This document shows, in pieces, positions 25,103-35,100 of a stretch of 64,000 nt of DNA. A program made the translations under genes and the position numbers. The notes under the pieces are model-generated. The model was given only the letters and a program-made list of their open reading frames with translations, was not told the origin of the DNA and made no database searches. The stretch comes from JAFDVL01 sp043783625 (lineage in GTDB: Bacteria; Acidobacteriota; Blastocatellia; RBC074), in assembly GCA_043783625.1 (NCBI GenBank), contig JAYVZE010000051.1, positions 1 to 64,000 of the forward strand. The letters are read 5' to 3'. The stretch's first letter is position 1; the number at the start of each line of letters is the position of its first letter.

Positions 25103-25833
25103 TGAGCGGGGAGAGGGGATCGCAGAACGCGGATGAGCCACATTTTCGTTCGGTTCTCGACTCGATCCGGCAACGAATAGAGGCCGCCTGTGCTCGTTCA
25201 GGGCGCAGCCAATCCGCAGTAAAACTTATTGCTGTTTCCAAGACAGTCAACGCCTTACAAGTGCGAGCCGCAATCAATGCAGGGGTGACGATCTTGGGTG
25301 AAAATCGCGTTCAGGAAGCTGAACCCAAAATGAGTGAACTGTCAGATTTACGCGAACAGGTGGAATGGCATTTGATCGGTCACTTGCAATCGAATAAAGC
25401 CCGCAAAGCTGTCACCCTCTTTGATGCAGTGCAATCCGTAGATAGTGAAGAACTCGCGCTCCGCCTTGATCGGCTTGCTGACGAATTCGGCCAACGCCTG
25501 CCAGTCTTGATCGAAGTCAATCTGGGCGAAGAAATTTCAAAAGCCGGAACTGGAAAAAAACAGGTTTTTTCGTTGATTGAAAAAGTAGCGCAGCTCGAAT
25601 CGTTGGAGCTGCAAGGATTGATGACAGTGCCGCCGTTTCTGGATGATCCTGAAGACGTGCGGCCTTTTTTTGGTGAGCTTCGCAATTTGCGCGAGGAGGC
25701 TTTACGATTAGGTTTAACTGGTAATAATTTCGTTGATCTTTCGATGGGAATGAGTCACGATTTTGAAGTCGCCATTGAAGAAGGCGCAACTTTTGTCAGA
25801 ATAGGAACCGCACTTTTTGGTGCGCGAAATTAA
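25099..25833 (+). CDS. yggS: YggS/PLPBP family pyridoxal-phosphate homeostasis protein
   Basis: 244 residues. The PLP lysine is in KLIAVSKTVNALQV (near residue 49). Further family blocks are LGENRVQEAEPK, EWHLIGHLQSNKARK, VLIEVNLGEEISKAG, LQGLMTVPP and LSMGMSHDFEVAIEEGATFVRIGTALFG. The protein is a single-domain TIM barrel that binds PLP without known catalysis and buffers vitamin B6 and amino-acid pools. Translation is coupled to the VWA gene by ATGA overlap. The first 15 residues are longer than usual, so an internal start is possible. yggT and yggU follow, the classical order. Confidence 0.93.
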   Translation: MMSGERGSQNADEPHFRSVLDSIRQRIEAACARSGRSQSAVKLIAVSKTVNALQVRAAINAGVTILGENRVQEAEPKMSELSDLREQVEWHLIGHLQSNKARKAVTLFDAVQSVDSEELALRLDRLADEFGQRLPVLIEVNLGEEISKAGTGKKQVFSLIEKVAQLESLELQGLMTVPPFLDDPEDVRPFFGELRNLREEALRLGLTGNNFVDLSMGMSHDFEVAIEEGATFVRIGTALFGARN

Positions 25834-25838
25834 GCAAT

Positions 25839-26483
25839 ATGGATTTAGCCGCAGATTATATTTTTAAACTAGCTCGCATTATCCCGGAAGTCTCTAAGTA
25901 TGTTTTTAGCGCGGTGATTCTGGGCATTTTTATTATTCTCACGCTGCGCATGCTGGCGGATGTGATGAAGCTTAACCCGTTTGGTAAATTTGCTTATTAC
26001 TCGACGCAACCCGCTAACAGAATGATGGGGTATATGCGAAGCTCACCGTTTTATTATCCATTGAAACGGGCATTAGGCTTTGACCCCTCCGTGTTAATGG
26101 TGTTCTTTGCGACTGTACTTTTGTGCTATGTGCTGTTTGTCATCGTCAACTATGTGAGTACTTCGTTGCTGGCAATTGCGAATCTGTTACTGGCGATTAG
26201 CAAGCCTGACCTTTTTCTGGCCGGCAGATACCTGATCGGGACAACTTTAATCATTATCGTTTTTTTCCTGATGACGTTGATGACCTTAATTTTTATTAAT
26301 AGCTTCTTTGGATTGTTGAAGTCTGCTGCACGCTTTGCTACGCAACGTTTGCAGCCATTACTCGAATTATTCGAGCGTCGCTTACCCTGGCCGGGATTGT
26401 CGTTTATTTTATTGTGGTTGATTTTGACGTTCGTGGCGTCGGCGGTGGAAATGACGTTGCTCAATGATCTCAAGACAATGTAA
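25839..26483 (+). CDS. yggT: YggT-family integral membrane protein
   Basis: 214 residues with two YGGT-type halves and about five membrane helices (FSAVILGIFIILTLRMLADV, VLMVFFATVLLCYVLFVIVNYV, TLIIIVFFLMTLMTLIFINSFF, LSFILLWLILTFVASAV). The NPFGKFAYYSTQPANRMMGYMR segment occupies the place of the family's 'P.l.p.R' loop. YggT is linked to osmotic-shock tolerance and, in other phyla, to organising division or chloroplast membranes; the mechanism is unknown. Its place between yggS and yggU supports the call. It overlaps yggU by one base. Confidence 0.8.
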   Translation: MDLAADYIFKLARIIPEVSKYVFSAVILGIFIILTLRMLADVMKLNPFGKFAYYSTQPANRMMGYMRSSPFYYPLKRALGFDPSVLMVFFATVLLCYVLFVIVNYVSTSLLAIANLLLAISKPDLFLAGRYLIGTTLIIIVFFLMTLMTLIFINSFFGLLKSAARFATQRLQPLLELFERRLPWPGLSFILLWLILTFVASAVEMTLLNDLKTM

Positions 26484-26779
26484 TGGTTTCTTACACTGCC
26501 AAAGAAGCAAGTGTGACCTTTGCCGTGCGTGTTCAGCCACGCGCTTCGCAAAGCAAAATTGCCGGAGAAATCGAAGGTCGTTTGAAGGTCAAGATTGCCG
26601 CTCCGCCAGTGGATGGCGAAGCCAATGAGGAACTCATCAGATGCCTCGCCAAATGGTTTGAAGTGCCAAAACGAGAGATTGAAATCGTGTCAGGCGAGAC
26701 GGCGAAAAATAAAATTATCAGAATTCACGGACTCACGTCTGAAAGCTTTGAATCGCGTGTTATAAGTTTTGTAGCGTAG
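26483..26779 (+). CDS. yggU: DUF167 / YggU family protein
   Basis: 98 residues, normal family size. The conserved core is complete: VRVQPRASQSKIAGE, LKVKIAAPPVDGEANEELIRCLAKWF, then IEIVSGETAKNKIIRI. The fold is a small alpha/beta domain with no established activity. It is the last gene of the yggS-yggT-yggU run and is followed by a convergent PilZ gene. Confidence 0.92.
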   Translation: MVSYTAKEASVTFAVRVQPRASQSKIAGEIEGRLKVKIAAPPVDGEANEELIRCLAKWFEVPKREIEIVSGETAKNKIIRIHGLTSESFESRVISFVA

Positions 26780-26811
26780 GTTCTCAACCTGCTCTACCTC
26801 GAAGTATTGGT

Positions 26812-27177
26812 TTATGCCGCTGCCCGCATATTTTCCCAATTCGTCATCATCTGATTTTCTTTAATGTCTTCAATGAAAGTAGCCAGGATTTTTTCAGCCT
26901 CGGTCGTCAGTTCTAAAAATTCAACGGCGCATCCGATTTTGGGCTGGCTGTAAACAACTTCCGCGTCGAGGACGATGAATTCCTGCGCTGTATTGACAGG
27001 CAGGCGCAGCTTCAAGCGTGATCCTTTGGGGATAATAGTCAGAGAATTAAAATAGAGTCCCTGAATATTGATGTCGCGGGTTTGCGCAATGCCGACACCT
27101 TCGGCTCCATCGAAAAATAAATCTAAAATTAATTGGTGGCGTGGCGAACGACGACGTTCGGCTTGATGATTTTCCAT
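26812..27177 (-). CDS. PilZ-domain protein
   Basis: 121 residues. The N-terminal ERRRSPRHQL carries the RxxxR half of the cyclic-di-GMP site. The second half, normally D/N-x-S-x-x-G, reads DINIQG, with Asn in place of Ser. The rest fits the PilZ barrel (RLKLRLPVN, AEVVYSQPKIGCAVEFLELT). PilZ proteins bind c-di-GMP and adjust motility or export. The altered second motif leaves nucleotide binding uncertain. The nearby PilT-type ATPase, on the opposite strand, is a plausible functional neighbour. Confidence 0.8.
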   Translation of the reverse strand: MENHQAERRRSPRHQLILDLFFDGAEGVGIAQTRDINIQGLYFNSLTIIPKGSRLKLRLPVNTAQEFIVLDAEVVYSQPKIGCAVEFLELTTEAEKILATFIEDIKENQMMTNWENMRAAA

Positions 27178-27515
27178 AAATCAGCCTCGCTGAGAATGTG
27201 CAAGATTTCAATGGGTTGTGATAAATGACTACCGCAGGACTACCGCGAATATATCATAAAATAAAGACCTGTCGCCAAAATAATTTTTTGATTGACCAAA
27301 GACAAATCCATCATTAATCTGTGCCTGTCTGAAGTCCCGCCGGAGCACTCGAAACAACCTGTAATTTGCGACCACTGGTGGCCAGGGGTCGGTGGTCGGG
27401 AAGCCACGGTAGCGCAGTTTGCAGCGAGGATGAATCACTGGAATTCTGCGAACTGCGAACCTTTCTTTCTGACCACTGACCACTGCCCACCGATCATCAC
27501 CAGAGGAGTTTGATT
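27178..27515. other. Gap between divergent pilZ-like and pilT-like genes
   Basis: The 338 bases hold no supported gene. The part from 27368 to 27490 is built from GGTCGGTGGTCGG on one side and TGACCACTGACCACTG on the other, plus a GCGCAGTTTGCAGCG / CTGCGAACTGCGAA pair. It is therefore another imperfect palindromic element. The two promoters must lie here but no convincing -35/-10 pair was identified. Confidence 0.5.
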
Positions 27516-28811
27516 TTGACTATTCCTGCTACTGCTCAGGCGAATCCCGCTGGAGCTTCAACACCGCCAAATCCAATGCAGGCCGCGACTGATAATTTTA
27601 ATCGAATCTTAACGGCGATGCTTTCCGTTAACGGCAAAGTAAGTGATTTGATTTTTTCGCCGGGGCGTCCGCCCCAGGTTGAATTAAACAGTCGTTTGAC
27701 TTCGATCCAAATTCCAGGTCTGGAAGTTCTAACCCCCGACCATACCGCGATGATCGCAGCAGTTTTGACCAGTAATCATAAGGTCGCGGCTGAATCATTA
27801 CAGGAAAAAGGCTCGGCTGATTTATCGTATAGCGTCCCGGGCAGCAGCCGTTTTCGCGTCAACGTTTTCAAGCAACGTGGAACCTACGCGATTGTGATGC
27901 GCGTCATTACTTCAGAAATTCCCAGCTTCGATCAATTGAAATTACCACCGCAGTTGCGACGTATTGCAGAATTAAAAAATGGAATTGTACTGGTCACAGG
28001 TCCGACTGGTTCGGGCAAAAGTTCGACGCTCGCGGCCGTCATTGATTTTATTAATGAAACCCGATACGACCACATTCTAACCATTGAAGACCCGATTGAA
28101 TTCGTCCATCGTCATAAAAATTGTACGATTCATCAACGTGAATTACATAGCGATACGCCCAGCTTTTCATTGGCTTTGCGCGCTGCTTTGCGACAGGCTC
28201 CGAAGGTTATTCTGGTCGGCGAAATGCGGGATCAGGAAACCATCGAAATTGCGATGGAAGCCGCTGAAACCGGGCATTTGGTGTTATCAACACTGCATAC
28301 AATTGATGCTTCAAAAACGGTTGATCGTATTATTGGAGTCTTCCCGAAAAACGAAGAGCCGATCATTCGGACGCGGCTTTCACAATCGTTCCGCTACATT
28401 ATTTCGCAGCGTTTGTTGCCACACGCCAACGGCAAAGGTCGCGTCGCAGCCATTGAGATTTTAAAATCTACGACGCGCACGAAAGAGTATATTGAGAAAG
28501 GTGAGCGCGACGGCAAGTCGTTGATTGACGCCATGCGCGACGGAGAAATGGAAGGCATGCAGACGTTCGATCAGGTGCTGGAACGCAATGTCAGAGAAGG
28601 CTCTCTGCTGTATCAGACCGCGATGGAGTATGCCACCAACCGGAATAATCTGGCGTTACAGCTTCGTGATTGGGAAGAGGCGCGACGCAAAGGTGTTAGC
28701 GAACAGGCGGCGGTTGTTCAAGCTGCACCAACAATAGGTCTGGCAGAGGCTTCCGCAACTCCACCGCCACCGCAGAATAATTCAATTCTCAATCAAATTG
28801 AGAAATTCTGA
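27516..28811 (+). CDS. pilT: PilT-type twitching-motility / pilus retraction ATPase
   Basis: About 431 residues from a TTG placed 7 bases after AGAGGAG; a TTG two codons earlier lies too close to that site. The N-terminal PAS-like domain (VSDLIFSPGRPPQVELNSRL) precedes the RecA-like motor. Walker A GPTGSGKSS is near residue 163, the Asp box in ILTIEDPIEFVH, Walker B VILVGEMRD near 231, and the His box in STLHTIDASKTVDRII. The family retracts type IV pili. The C-terminus is about 60 residues longer than PilT of Proteobacteria and Ala/Pro rich, and may be closer to PilU. No other pil genes are here. Confidence 0.9.
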   Translation: MTIPATAQANPAGASTPPNPMQAATDNFNRILTAMLSVNGKVSDLIFSPGRPPQVELNSRLTSIQIPGLEVLTPDHTAMIAAVLTSNHKVAAESLQEKGSADLSYSVPGSSRFRVNVFKQRGTYAIVMRVITSEIPSFDQLKLPPQLRRIAELKNGIVLVTGPTGSGKSSTLAAVIDFINETRYDHILTIEDPIEFVHRHKNCTIHQRELHSDTPSFSLALRAALRQAPKVILVGEMRDQETIEIAMEAAETGHLVLSTLHTIDASKTVDRIIGVFPKNEEPIIRTRLSQSFRYIISQRLLPHANGKGRVAAIEILKSTTRTKEYIEKGERDGKSLIDAMRDGEMEGMQTFDQVLERNVREGSLLYQTAMEYATNRNNLALQLRDWEEARRKGVSEQAAVVQAAPTIGLAEASATPPPPQNNSILNQIEKF

Positions 28812-28837
28812 TCCGGGATCAATTTTAATCAGCGGCA

Positions 28838-28876
28838 AAAGGACGAGTGTCATAACTCGTCCTTTTGCTTTTTAAG
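28838..28876 (+). terminator. Rho-independent terminator after the PilT-type gene
   Basis: A perfect 12-bp stem, AAAAGGACGAGT (28838-28849) with ACTCGTCCTTTT (28856-28867), has a 6-base loop and is followed by GCTTTTT. It sits 27 bases after the stop codon. Confidence 0.9.
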
Positions 28877-28926
28877 GACTGATTACCTACAATCGCCGCG
28901 TCTTAAAAATCATCTAAGCAACAATT

Positions 28927-29799
28927 ATGCCTGCGATCAATCTTCATCATATTGGCGTTGTGGTTGGGCCACAAAAACCGGAAGCCAATGCTGCCGTTAC
29001 GAAGCTCGTGCAGTGGTGCAATCAACAAAAAATTGTGTTAAGCGCCCCCGCTGAAATTGCGGCTCAGTTGAGTTGTCAGCCCTTTGTGCTGGAGCAGGAT
29101 CAGTTAGTTGAGCCACTTGATTTGCTGGTCGTGATGGGCGGTGATGGCACGATGTTAGGTGCTTCGCGGCTGATTGGTGAGCTGGGTATTCCCGTGCTTG
29201 GCATTAATTTCGGGTTCCTCGGATATTTGACGGAATTTACGTTGCGTGATCTTTTTATCGCGTTGGAAGGGTTGCAAACAGGCGCACTCCAAATCGAATC
29301 CAGAATGATGTTGGAAGTCAGTGTTGAGCGAGCTGGCAACGTCATTGCCAACCATCGCGCTCTGAATGAAGCTGTCGTCAATCAAGGCGCGCTGGCACGA
29401 ATGATTGAGCTGGAATGTTTCGTGAACGGCGATTTTGTGAACAACTTTCGCGCGGATGGAATGATTGTTTCGACGCCGACCGGTTCGACCGCGTACTCAC
29501 TTTCAGCCGGAGGCCCGATAGTTTTTCCTTCAATGGACGCGATTGTTCTGACTCCGATTTGTCCGCATACTTTGTCGAATCGCCCGGTGATTGTGCCCGG
29601 AGATTTGGCGGTTTCACTGACTTTCAAGAAGGCTTACGATGTCGTGATGCTGACGATTGACGGACAGCGCGGAATAACTTTGGAAGCGAATGATAAAGTG
29701 ATTATGCGGCGCAGTCAGGCGACGTTTGATTTAGTGCGTCCGGCGCAGCGAAATTATTTTGAAGTGCTGCGCACAAAATTAAAATGGGGAAGTCTTTAA
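28927..29799 (+). CDS. nadK: NAD kinase
   Basis: 290 residues. The hallmark GGDGTMLGASR is near residue 72, with the catalytic Asp in GGDG. NEAVVNQG follows, then DGMIVSTPTGSTAYSLSAGGPI, the NAD-binding loop, and PHTLSNRPVIV. The enzyme phosphorylates NAD to NADP in the cytoplasm and sets the size of the NADP pool. The gene begins after a clean terminator, so it starts a new transcript. The rhomboid gene follows 15 bases later. Confidence 0.95.
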   Translation: MPAINLHHIGVVVGPQKPEANAAVTKLVQWCNQQKIVLSAPAEIAAQLSCQPFVLEQDQLVEPLDLLVVMGGDGTMLGASRLIGELGIPVLGINFGFLGYLTEFTLRDLFIALEGLQTGALQIESRMMLEVSVERAGNVIANHRALNEAVVNQGALARMIELECFVNGDFVNNFRADGMIVSTPTGSTAYSLSAGGPIVFPSMDAIVLTPICPHTLSNRPVIVPGDLAVSLTFKKAYDVVMLTIDGQRGITLEANDKVIMRRSQATFDLVRPAQRNYFEVLRTKLKWGSL

Positions 29800-29814
29800 T
29801 AGCAGGAGGATGAG

Positions 29815-30561
29815 ATGCTTTTTCCGATAGGTGATGATAATTCGATGCGGCGCAATTTGCCAATTGTGACCTGGACGCTGATTGGCATCAATGTTCTGGT
29901 TTATTTTTTATTACAGACACCGAGCGAGGCGTTTACTTACGGCTACAGCGTGGTGCCGTATGAGCTGACGCACAATGTTGATTTGCAGGGAAGCTTTCGA
30001 GTTGGTGGAGGCGCGATTCAATTATTTAAAAGCCCGGCGCCAATTTATTTGACGATGTTGTCGGCCATGTTTATGCACGGTGGCTTATCGCATCTGGGCG
30101 GGAACATGCTTTATTTATTTATCTTCGGCGATAACGTGGAAGACAACATGGGGAAAGTACGGTTCACCATTTTTTATTTGCTATGTGGGATTTTGGCAAC
30201 GGTTGCGCATGTTATGGCAGGGCGTGATTCTCAGATTCCGAGCCTCGGAGCTTCCGGTGCTATCGCTGGAGTGTTGGGTGCTTATCTGGTGATGTTTCCA
30301 CAAAACAGTGTGCGAGTTCTGATGTTTTATCAGGTCGTTCCTGTCCCGGCTTTGATCGTCGTTGGATTGTGGGGCGTGATGCAATTTATCAGCGGATTTG
30401 GATCGCTGGCAAATGCCGGATCAAGCGGTGGGGTGGCGTACATGGCGCACGTCGGCGGCTTTATTGCGGGAATTATTTTGTGCTTCTTTTTCCGTGATCG
30501 AAGCCTGACCATGCCGCAACAACGCGAAGTGTATCGGACGCAATTTTCGCGTTCCCGGTAG
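29815..30561 (+). CDS. Rhomboid-family intramembrane serine protease
   Basis: 248 residues, six or seven membrane helices. The catalytic serine is in GASGAIAGVLGAYLV (near residue 146) and the catalytic His in AHVGGFIAGIIL (near 212). The second helix carries the family phrase MFMHGGLSHLGGNMLYLFIFG with the oxyanion-side Asn. The WR-type loop before helix 2 is less clear. Rhomboids cleave substrate membrane helices; the target here is unknown. It is preceded by GGAGG and probably co-transcribed with nadK. Confidence 0.92.
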   Translation: MLFPIGDDNSMRRNLPIVTWTLIGINVLVYFLLQTPSEAFTYGYSVVPYELTHNVDLQGSFRVGGGAIQLFKSPAPIYLTMLSAMFMHGGLSHLGGNMLYLFIFGDNVEDNMGKVRFTIFYLLCGILATVAHVMAGRDSQIPSLGASGAIAGVLGAYLVMFPQNSVRVLMFYQVVPVPALIVVGLWGVMQFISGFGSLANAGSSGGVAYMAHVGGFIAGIILCFFFRDRSLTMPQQREVYRTQFSRSR

Positions 30562-30568
30562 CGCAAAT

Positions 30569-30699
30569 GTAGCGCAAACTTTCCAGTTTGCGTGGTGGCA
30601 ACCAAGCCGCTGCCGACGAAAGAAAATAAGCAGCGAAATTTTATTTTGCTCTGCAAATTTATAGCGAGGTGAAAAGCAAACTGGAAAGTTTGCCCTACT
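30569..30699. repeat. GCAAACTTTCCAGTTTGC-family repeat abutting the MFS gene
   Basis: Starts GTAGCGCAAACTTTCCAGTT and ends AACTGGAAAGTTTGCCCTAC, with an AT-rich centre. It fills the gap between two genes and stops one base before the MFS start codon, so that gene has no Shine-Dalgarno sequence of its own outside the repeat. Confidence 0.85.
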
Positions 30700-30700
30700 T

Positions 30701-31897
30701 ATGTCCTATTTTCGACAATTCACCTCGCTCCCGCGCACGGTCATTGCGCTTGGCTTAGTCAGCCTTTTTAATGATGCCAGCGGAGAAATAATTTATCCGC
30801 TCCTGCCACTTTTTCTAACCGACACACTCGGAGCCAGCAAAACATTTGTCGGCTTGGTCGAAGGCCTTGCCGAAAGCGTTTCCAGTTTGCTGAAACTGCC
30901 TGCCGGATGGTATTCAGATCGTCTGGCGAAGCGCAAAGGCGTCGTCATTCTTGGCTACAGTATCGCTTCCTTAATTCGACCTTGTTTGGCTCTCGCCACA
31001 ACAGCTTCGCAGGTTTTGGGTCTGCGCTTTATTGATCGTTTGGGTAAGGGGCTGCGTAGTGCGCCGCGTGATGCGATGATTGCAGATGCGGCTCCGCCGG
31101 AAGCGCGAGGGATGGCATTCGGCTTTCATCGTGCGATGGATCATACGGGCGCAATCGTTGGCGCGTTAATCGCCGCGTGGCTGGTCAGTATTTATCATAG
31201 TGACTATCGCCAGATTTTTTGGGTTGCAGCAATTCCCGGATTGATTACGTTAGTAATTTTAATTTTTGTCGTGCGTGAAGAGTCGCGCTCAGCGGAAGCT
31301 CAATCCACCAACACAAAATTATCGTTTGATCTTTCAGGCTTCAGCGCAGAATTCAAGCAGGTGCTGGGTGTAGTTTTTCTCTTTACGCTGAGCAATTCCA
31401 GTGACGCATTTTTATTGCTCCGCGCCAAACAAAGCGGCATCTCGAATGTGATGATTCCTCTCTTGTGGGCAGCTCTTCATGTAAGCAAAGCTCTGAGTTC
31501 ATTAGTCGGCGGGGGGCTCGCAGATCGCTTTGGAAAACGACGATTAATTCTGAGCGGGATGCTGCTTTATTCGATCATTTATGCGTGTTTCGCGGTGACG
31601 ACATCAAGCTTGACCGTCTGGGTTTTATTCCTGATTTATGGAATTTATTTTGGTTTGTGCGAAGGGGCAGAAAAGGCTTTGATTGCTGATTTAGTAGATC
31701 CGAATATGCGCGGGACAGCGTATGGTTTATATAACTTCGTGATCGGCGTCGGAGCTTTGCCCGCGAGTTTGTTGCTGGGTTGGTTGTGGCAACAATTCGG
31801 AGCAAGTACGGCGTTATTGGTGAGTGCCGGGATTAGTCTGGCGGCGGCGATGTTGTTCTTGACCATAATTCTGAACAGACGGGTTGATTTGAATTGA
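30701..31897 (+). CDS. Major facilitator superfamily transporter
   Basis: 398 residues with twelve predicted membrane helices. The N-terminal LGLVSLFNDASGEIIYPLLPLFL and the loop-2 motif DRLAKRKGVVILGY are typical of the acidobacterial/proteobacterial MFS group with 'D.sse..yplLP.fl'. The motif is repeated in the second half as GGLADRFGKRRLILSGM. The GLCEGAEKALIADLV segment is another family hallmark. The likely role is proton-coupled efflux of small molecules; the substrate is unknown. Confidence 0.88.
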   Translation: MSYFRQFTSLPRTVIALGLVSLFNDASGEIIYPLLPLFLTDTLGASKTFVGLVEGLAESVSSLLKLPAGWYSDRLAKRKGVVILGYSIASLIRPCLALATTASQVLGLRFIDRLGKGLRSAPRDAMIADAAPPEARGMAFGFHRAMDHTGAIVGALIAAWLVSIYHSDYRQIFWVAAIPGLITLVILIFVVREESRSAEAQSTNTKLSFDLSGFSAEFKQVLGVVFLFTLSNSSDAFLLLRAKQSGISNVMIPLLWAALHVSKALSSLVGGGLADRFGKRRLILSGMLLYSIIYACFAVTTSSLTVWVLFLIYGIYFGLCEGAEKALIADLVDPNMRGTAYGLYNFVIGVGALPASLLLGWLWQQFGASTALLVSAGISLAAAMLFLTIILNRRVDLN

Positions 31898-32109
31898 CAA
31901 AAGCGTTCCACAATTTTCTCTAATGACAGGTTTGGTTATGAATCCCGGATTTTCTGGGATAGAATCCGCACTCCAAAGTATTATCTTGATTCTTAAGATT
32001 TCATAGTTTTCATTTCGCTACTTATCTAATTTTGTTTTGAACGTAAACCGCCCGCTATGAAGCGGGTTGGTTGTGTCCTATTCCATCAACTCATTTTGGA
32101 GGTATTACA

Positions 32110-35100
32110 ATGAAAAGCCTACTCCCTAAAATTGCCAGTAATCTGATCCTTGTGGTTATTTTTGCAATTTCGGCTTTAGCGCAAGCCGATGTGACTTCGG
32201 CCACTGTCAGAGGAACCATCACCGATCAACAAGGTGCAGCCATCCCCAATGCATCCGTGACGATCAAAAGTACTGACCAGGGCACTGAGCGGACGGCTCA
32301 ATCTGATGAAAACGGTGAATTCGTTTTTCTCACCTTGCGTCCCGGCCCGTATGAATTGACTGTCAACGCGACAGGGTTTTCCAGGCAGTTAGTCAAAGAC
32401 CTTCAATTGACAATTGGTCAGGTTGTTGATCTCCCCCTTAAATTACAAATCGGTGGTCTCGCCGGAGAAGTCACGATCTCTACCGAAGCACCATTAATTG
32501 AAACCGAGCGGACGCAGCAATCGAATACGATTGAAAGCCGCCAGATTCAAAATCTTCCGAATATTGGACGAGATTTTTCCTCGTATGTTTTCACTTTACC
32601 GGGAGTGTCCAGTTCGGCTGCTCCACGTGCGCAGTCGGGAACCCGCTTTACCTTTGGCTCGTCGGGGTTTTCCATTGGCGGCAGTAATGGACGCAGCAAT
32701 TTGACCACCGTAGATGGTGGTGAGAACGAATATGGCAGCGGACAATTACGTTTTGCGATCAGCCCGGAAGCCGTGCAGGAATTTCAGGTCAATCGGAATT
32801 CGTTCAATGCCGAATTCGGCTTTACTGCCGGAACCGCGCTCAACGTCGTGACCCGCAGCGGAACCAATGCTTTTCATGGTAGTGGTTATATGTATTATCG
32901 CTCCGATAAAACGGCAGCGAAAGAACGCTTTATCCCCGCTTTTATTCCGGCAGGGACGCGCATTTTTCAGCAACAGGCATATCCAGGATTTACGTTCGGC
33001 GGCCCGCTGGCGAAAAATAAACTATTTTTCTTTACGAATTATGAGCGGCAAAAACTTGATTTGCCCCGCTTCCGCAGCTATAGCGGCAATCTCCAGACGC
33101 AGCCCGGCACTGCGCAATCCGCGCTGCTCACTCGCCTTGCGACTTCAACTGATCCCACCGTCGTCGCCGTAGCGAATGGCTTTCGTACGGCCTTGACAAC
33201 CAGTGCGACCAGCAATCCGACAGCTTACAATTTATTGCGTGCGAATGAAGGCGTCATCAATGCGCCGTTCCGTTTGAATAGCTGGATTACACGAGTGGAT
33301 TACAACGTGACCCAGAATGATGTCATCATGGGACGCCTGTCATTAGCGCGAAATTTTAATGAACAGCTTGGTACTGATCCGGGGTCTTCGCCCAGTAATG
33401 CGACGACTTTGAAAGTAGCTGACACCACTATTTTAGGAGGCTGGACACATAATTTCGGATCAAATCTGGTGAATCAATTGCGCATTCAGGTTTCGCCGAA
33501 GAACTCTGCGATTACGACTCCGCGCCCGCCTGGTAGCACTGCTCTGATTCTTGGTGGTATTGCCGCTTTCAATCGTAATTCGGTGGCTCCCTTCAATACC
33601 TTACAGGATCGTTATCAGGTGGAAAATAATCTGACCTGGATCAAGGGGAATCACACTGTGAAGACCGGCGGTTCCTTCCGTCCGGTGAAATATGAAGTTC
33701 GCAACGACCTCTGGGTTGGCGGTGAATGGACTTTCACGAGTGGTATTTATCCGCTGACAGTTTTACTGGCTTCTCAGCCAGCCGCTGTTCAGGGGGCAGT
33801 TGTTTCAGCAGTTTGTGTTACTGCCGGACGACCAGGCACAGATTGCACCAATGCAACGACGGGAACTGCGACTCTTAATTCTTTGATTGCGGGAACGCAA
33901 CTCAATGCGCTTCAGACCTTCAATTTCGGCTTGCCGTATCTTTATCGGCAAAGCTTCGGTAATTCGACCTGGAGAGGCACTGTGAATTACCTCGGTGGTT
34001 TCGTGCAGGATTCATGGAAGGTGAACAATCGGCTTTCGTTGGATTTCGGCGGACGCATTGATCGTGACAATGAACCCACGCCACTCCCGACGAAGACTTA
34101 TTTTTCGCCACGCTTTGGGTTTGCTCTTGATGTGACAGGCAACAAGAAAACTGTTATTCGTGGCGGCGGCGGAATTTTCTATTCACCCGTTTATTATCAG
34201 GTTCCTTATCTGACGAATTTGCTGAATGATACGGGACAATATCTCAGCCAGGTTTTCCGTTCTCCGGCTTTCCCGACGGCGCAAACTCCGGCCACTCTGT
34301 GGGGCAAAGGCTTAGCGTTAGGTCGCTTGCCGTTCACGCAGTTATCGCAAGCCGATCTCACTTCATTTGGCGTGACCACTGGCCCCAAAGGTCCCGGACG
34401 TGTTGTGATTGAAATCGGACCTGATTACAAAGCCAATTATTCCGTTCAGGCCAACCTCAGTATTCAGCGTCAGATCACCAACGATCTTGGGGTTGAAATC
34501 GCCTACAACATGTATCGCGGTGTTCATATTCAACAGCCTGTTCCGGTGAATTATTGCGAAGCGGGAACGGCCGGATGCACCGCTTCCGCCGCGAATGCCG
34601 CAGCCTTGCTGACGCGCAATCCTGCGTTCGGGCCTTTGTATCAGGCGATTGACCCGACGATTACGCAGGGCAACTTGTATTCTTCGCGTGGGAATTCGAT
34701 CTATCACGGCATGACGCTTTCGGTGACGAAACGTTTCAGCAACAATTTTATGTTCCAGTCTTCGTATACCTGGAGCAAGACAATTGATGACGTGACCGAT
34801 TTCAATACGGCGTTTTATGCGCCATTTCCAACACGGCTCTATCTGGATCGTGCTTTATCCAGCTTTGATTTGCGGCACAATTATGTGTTCAGCGGAGTCT
34901 TCACCAGCCCGTGGAAAAATGTAGCGCTAAAGGATTTTTCTCTGGCTCCGATCATTTCAATCCGTAGTGGGATTCCATTCACGTTGACGACCGGACAGGA
35001 CATCAATGCAGACACTCGTGCGGCGAATGATCGTTTATTTTACATTGGTCGCAACACCGGTATCGGGCCGAATTTCAAGAGTGTGGACATGCGCTTAACG

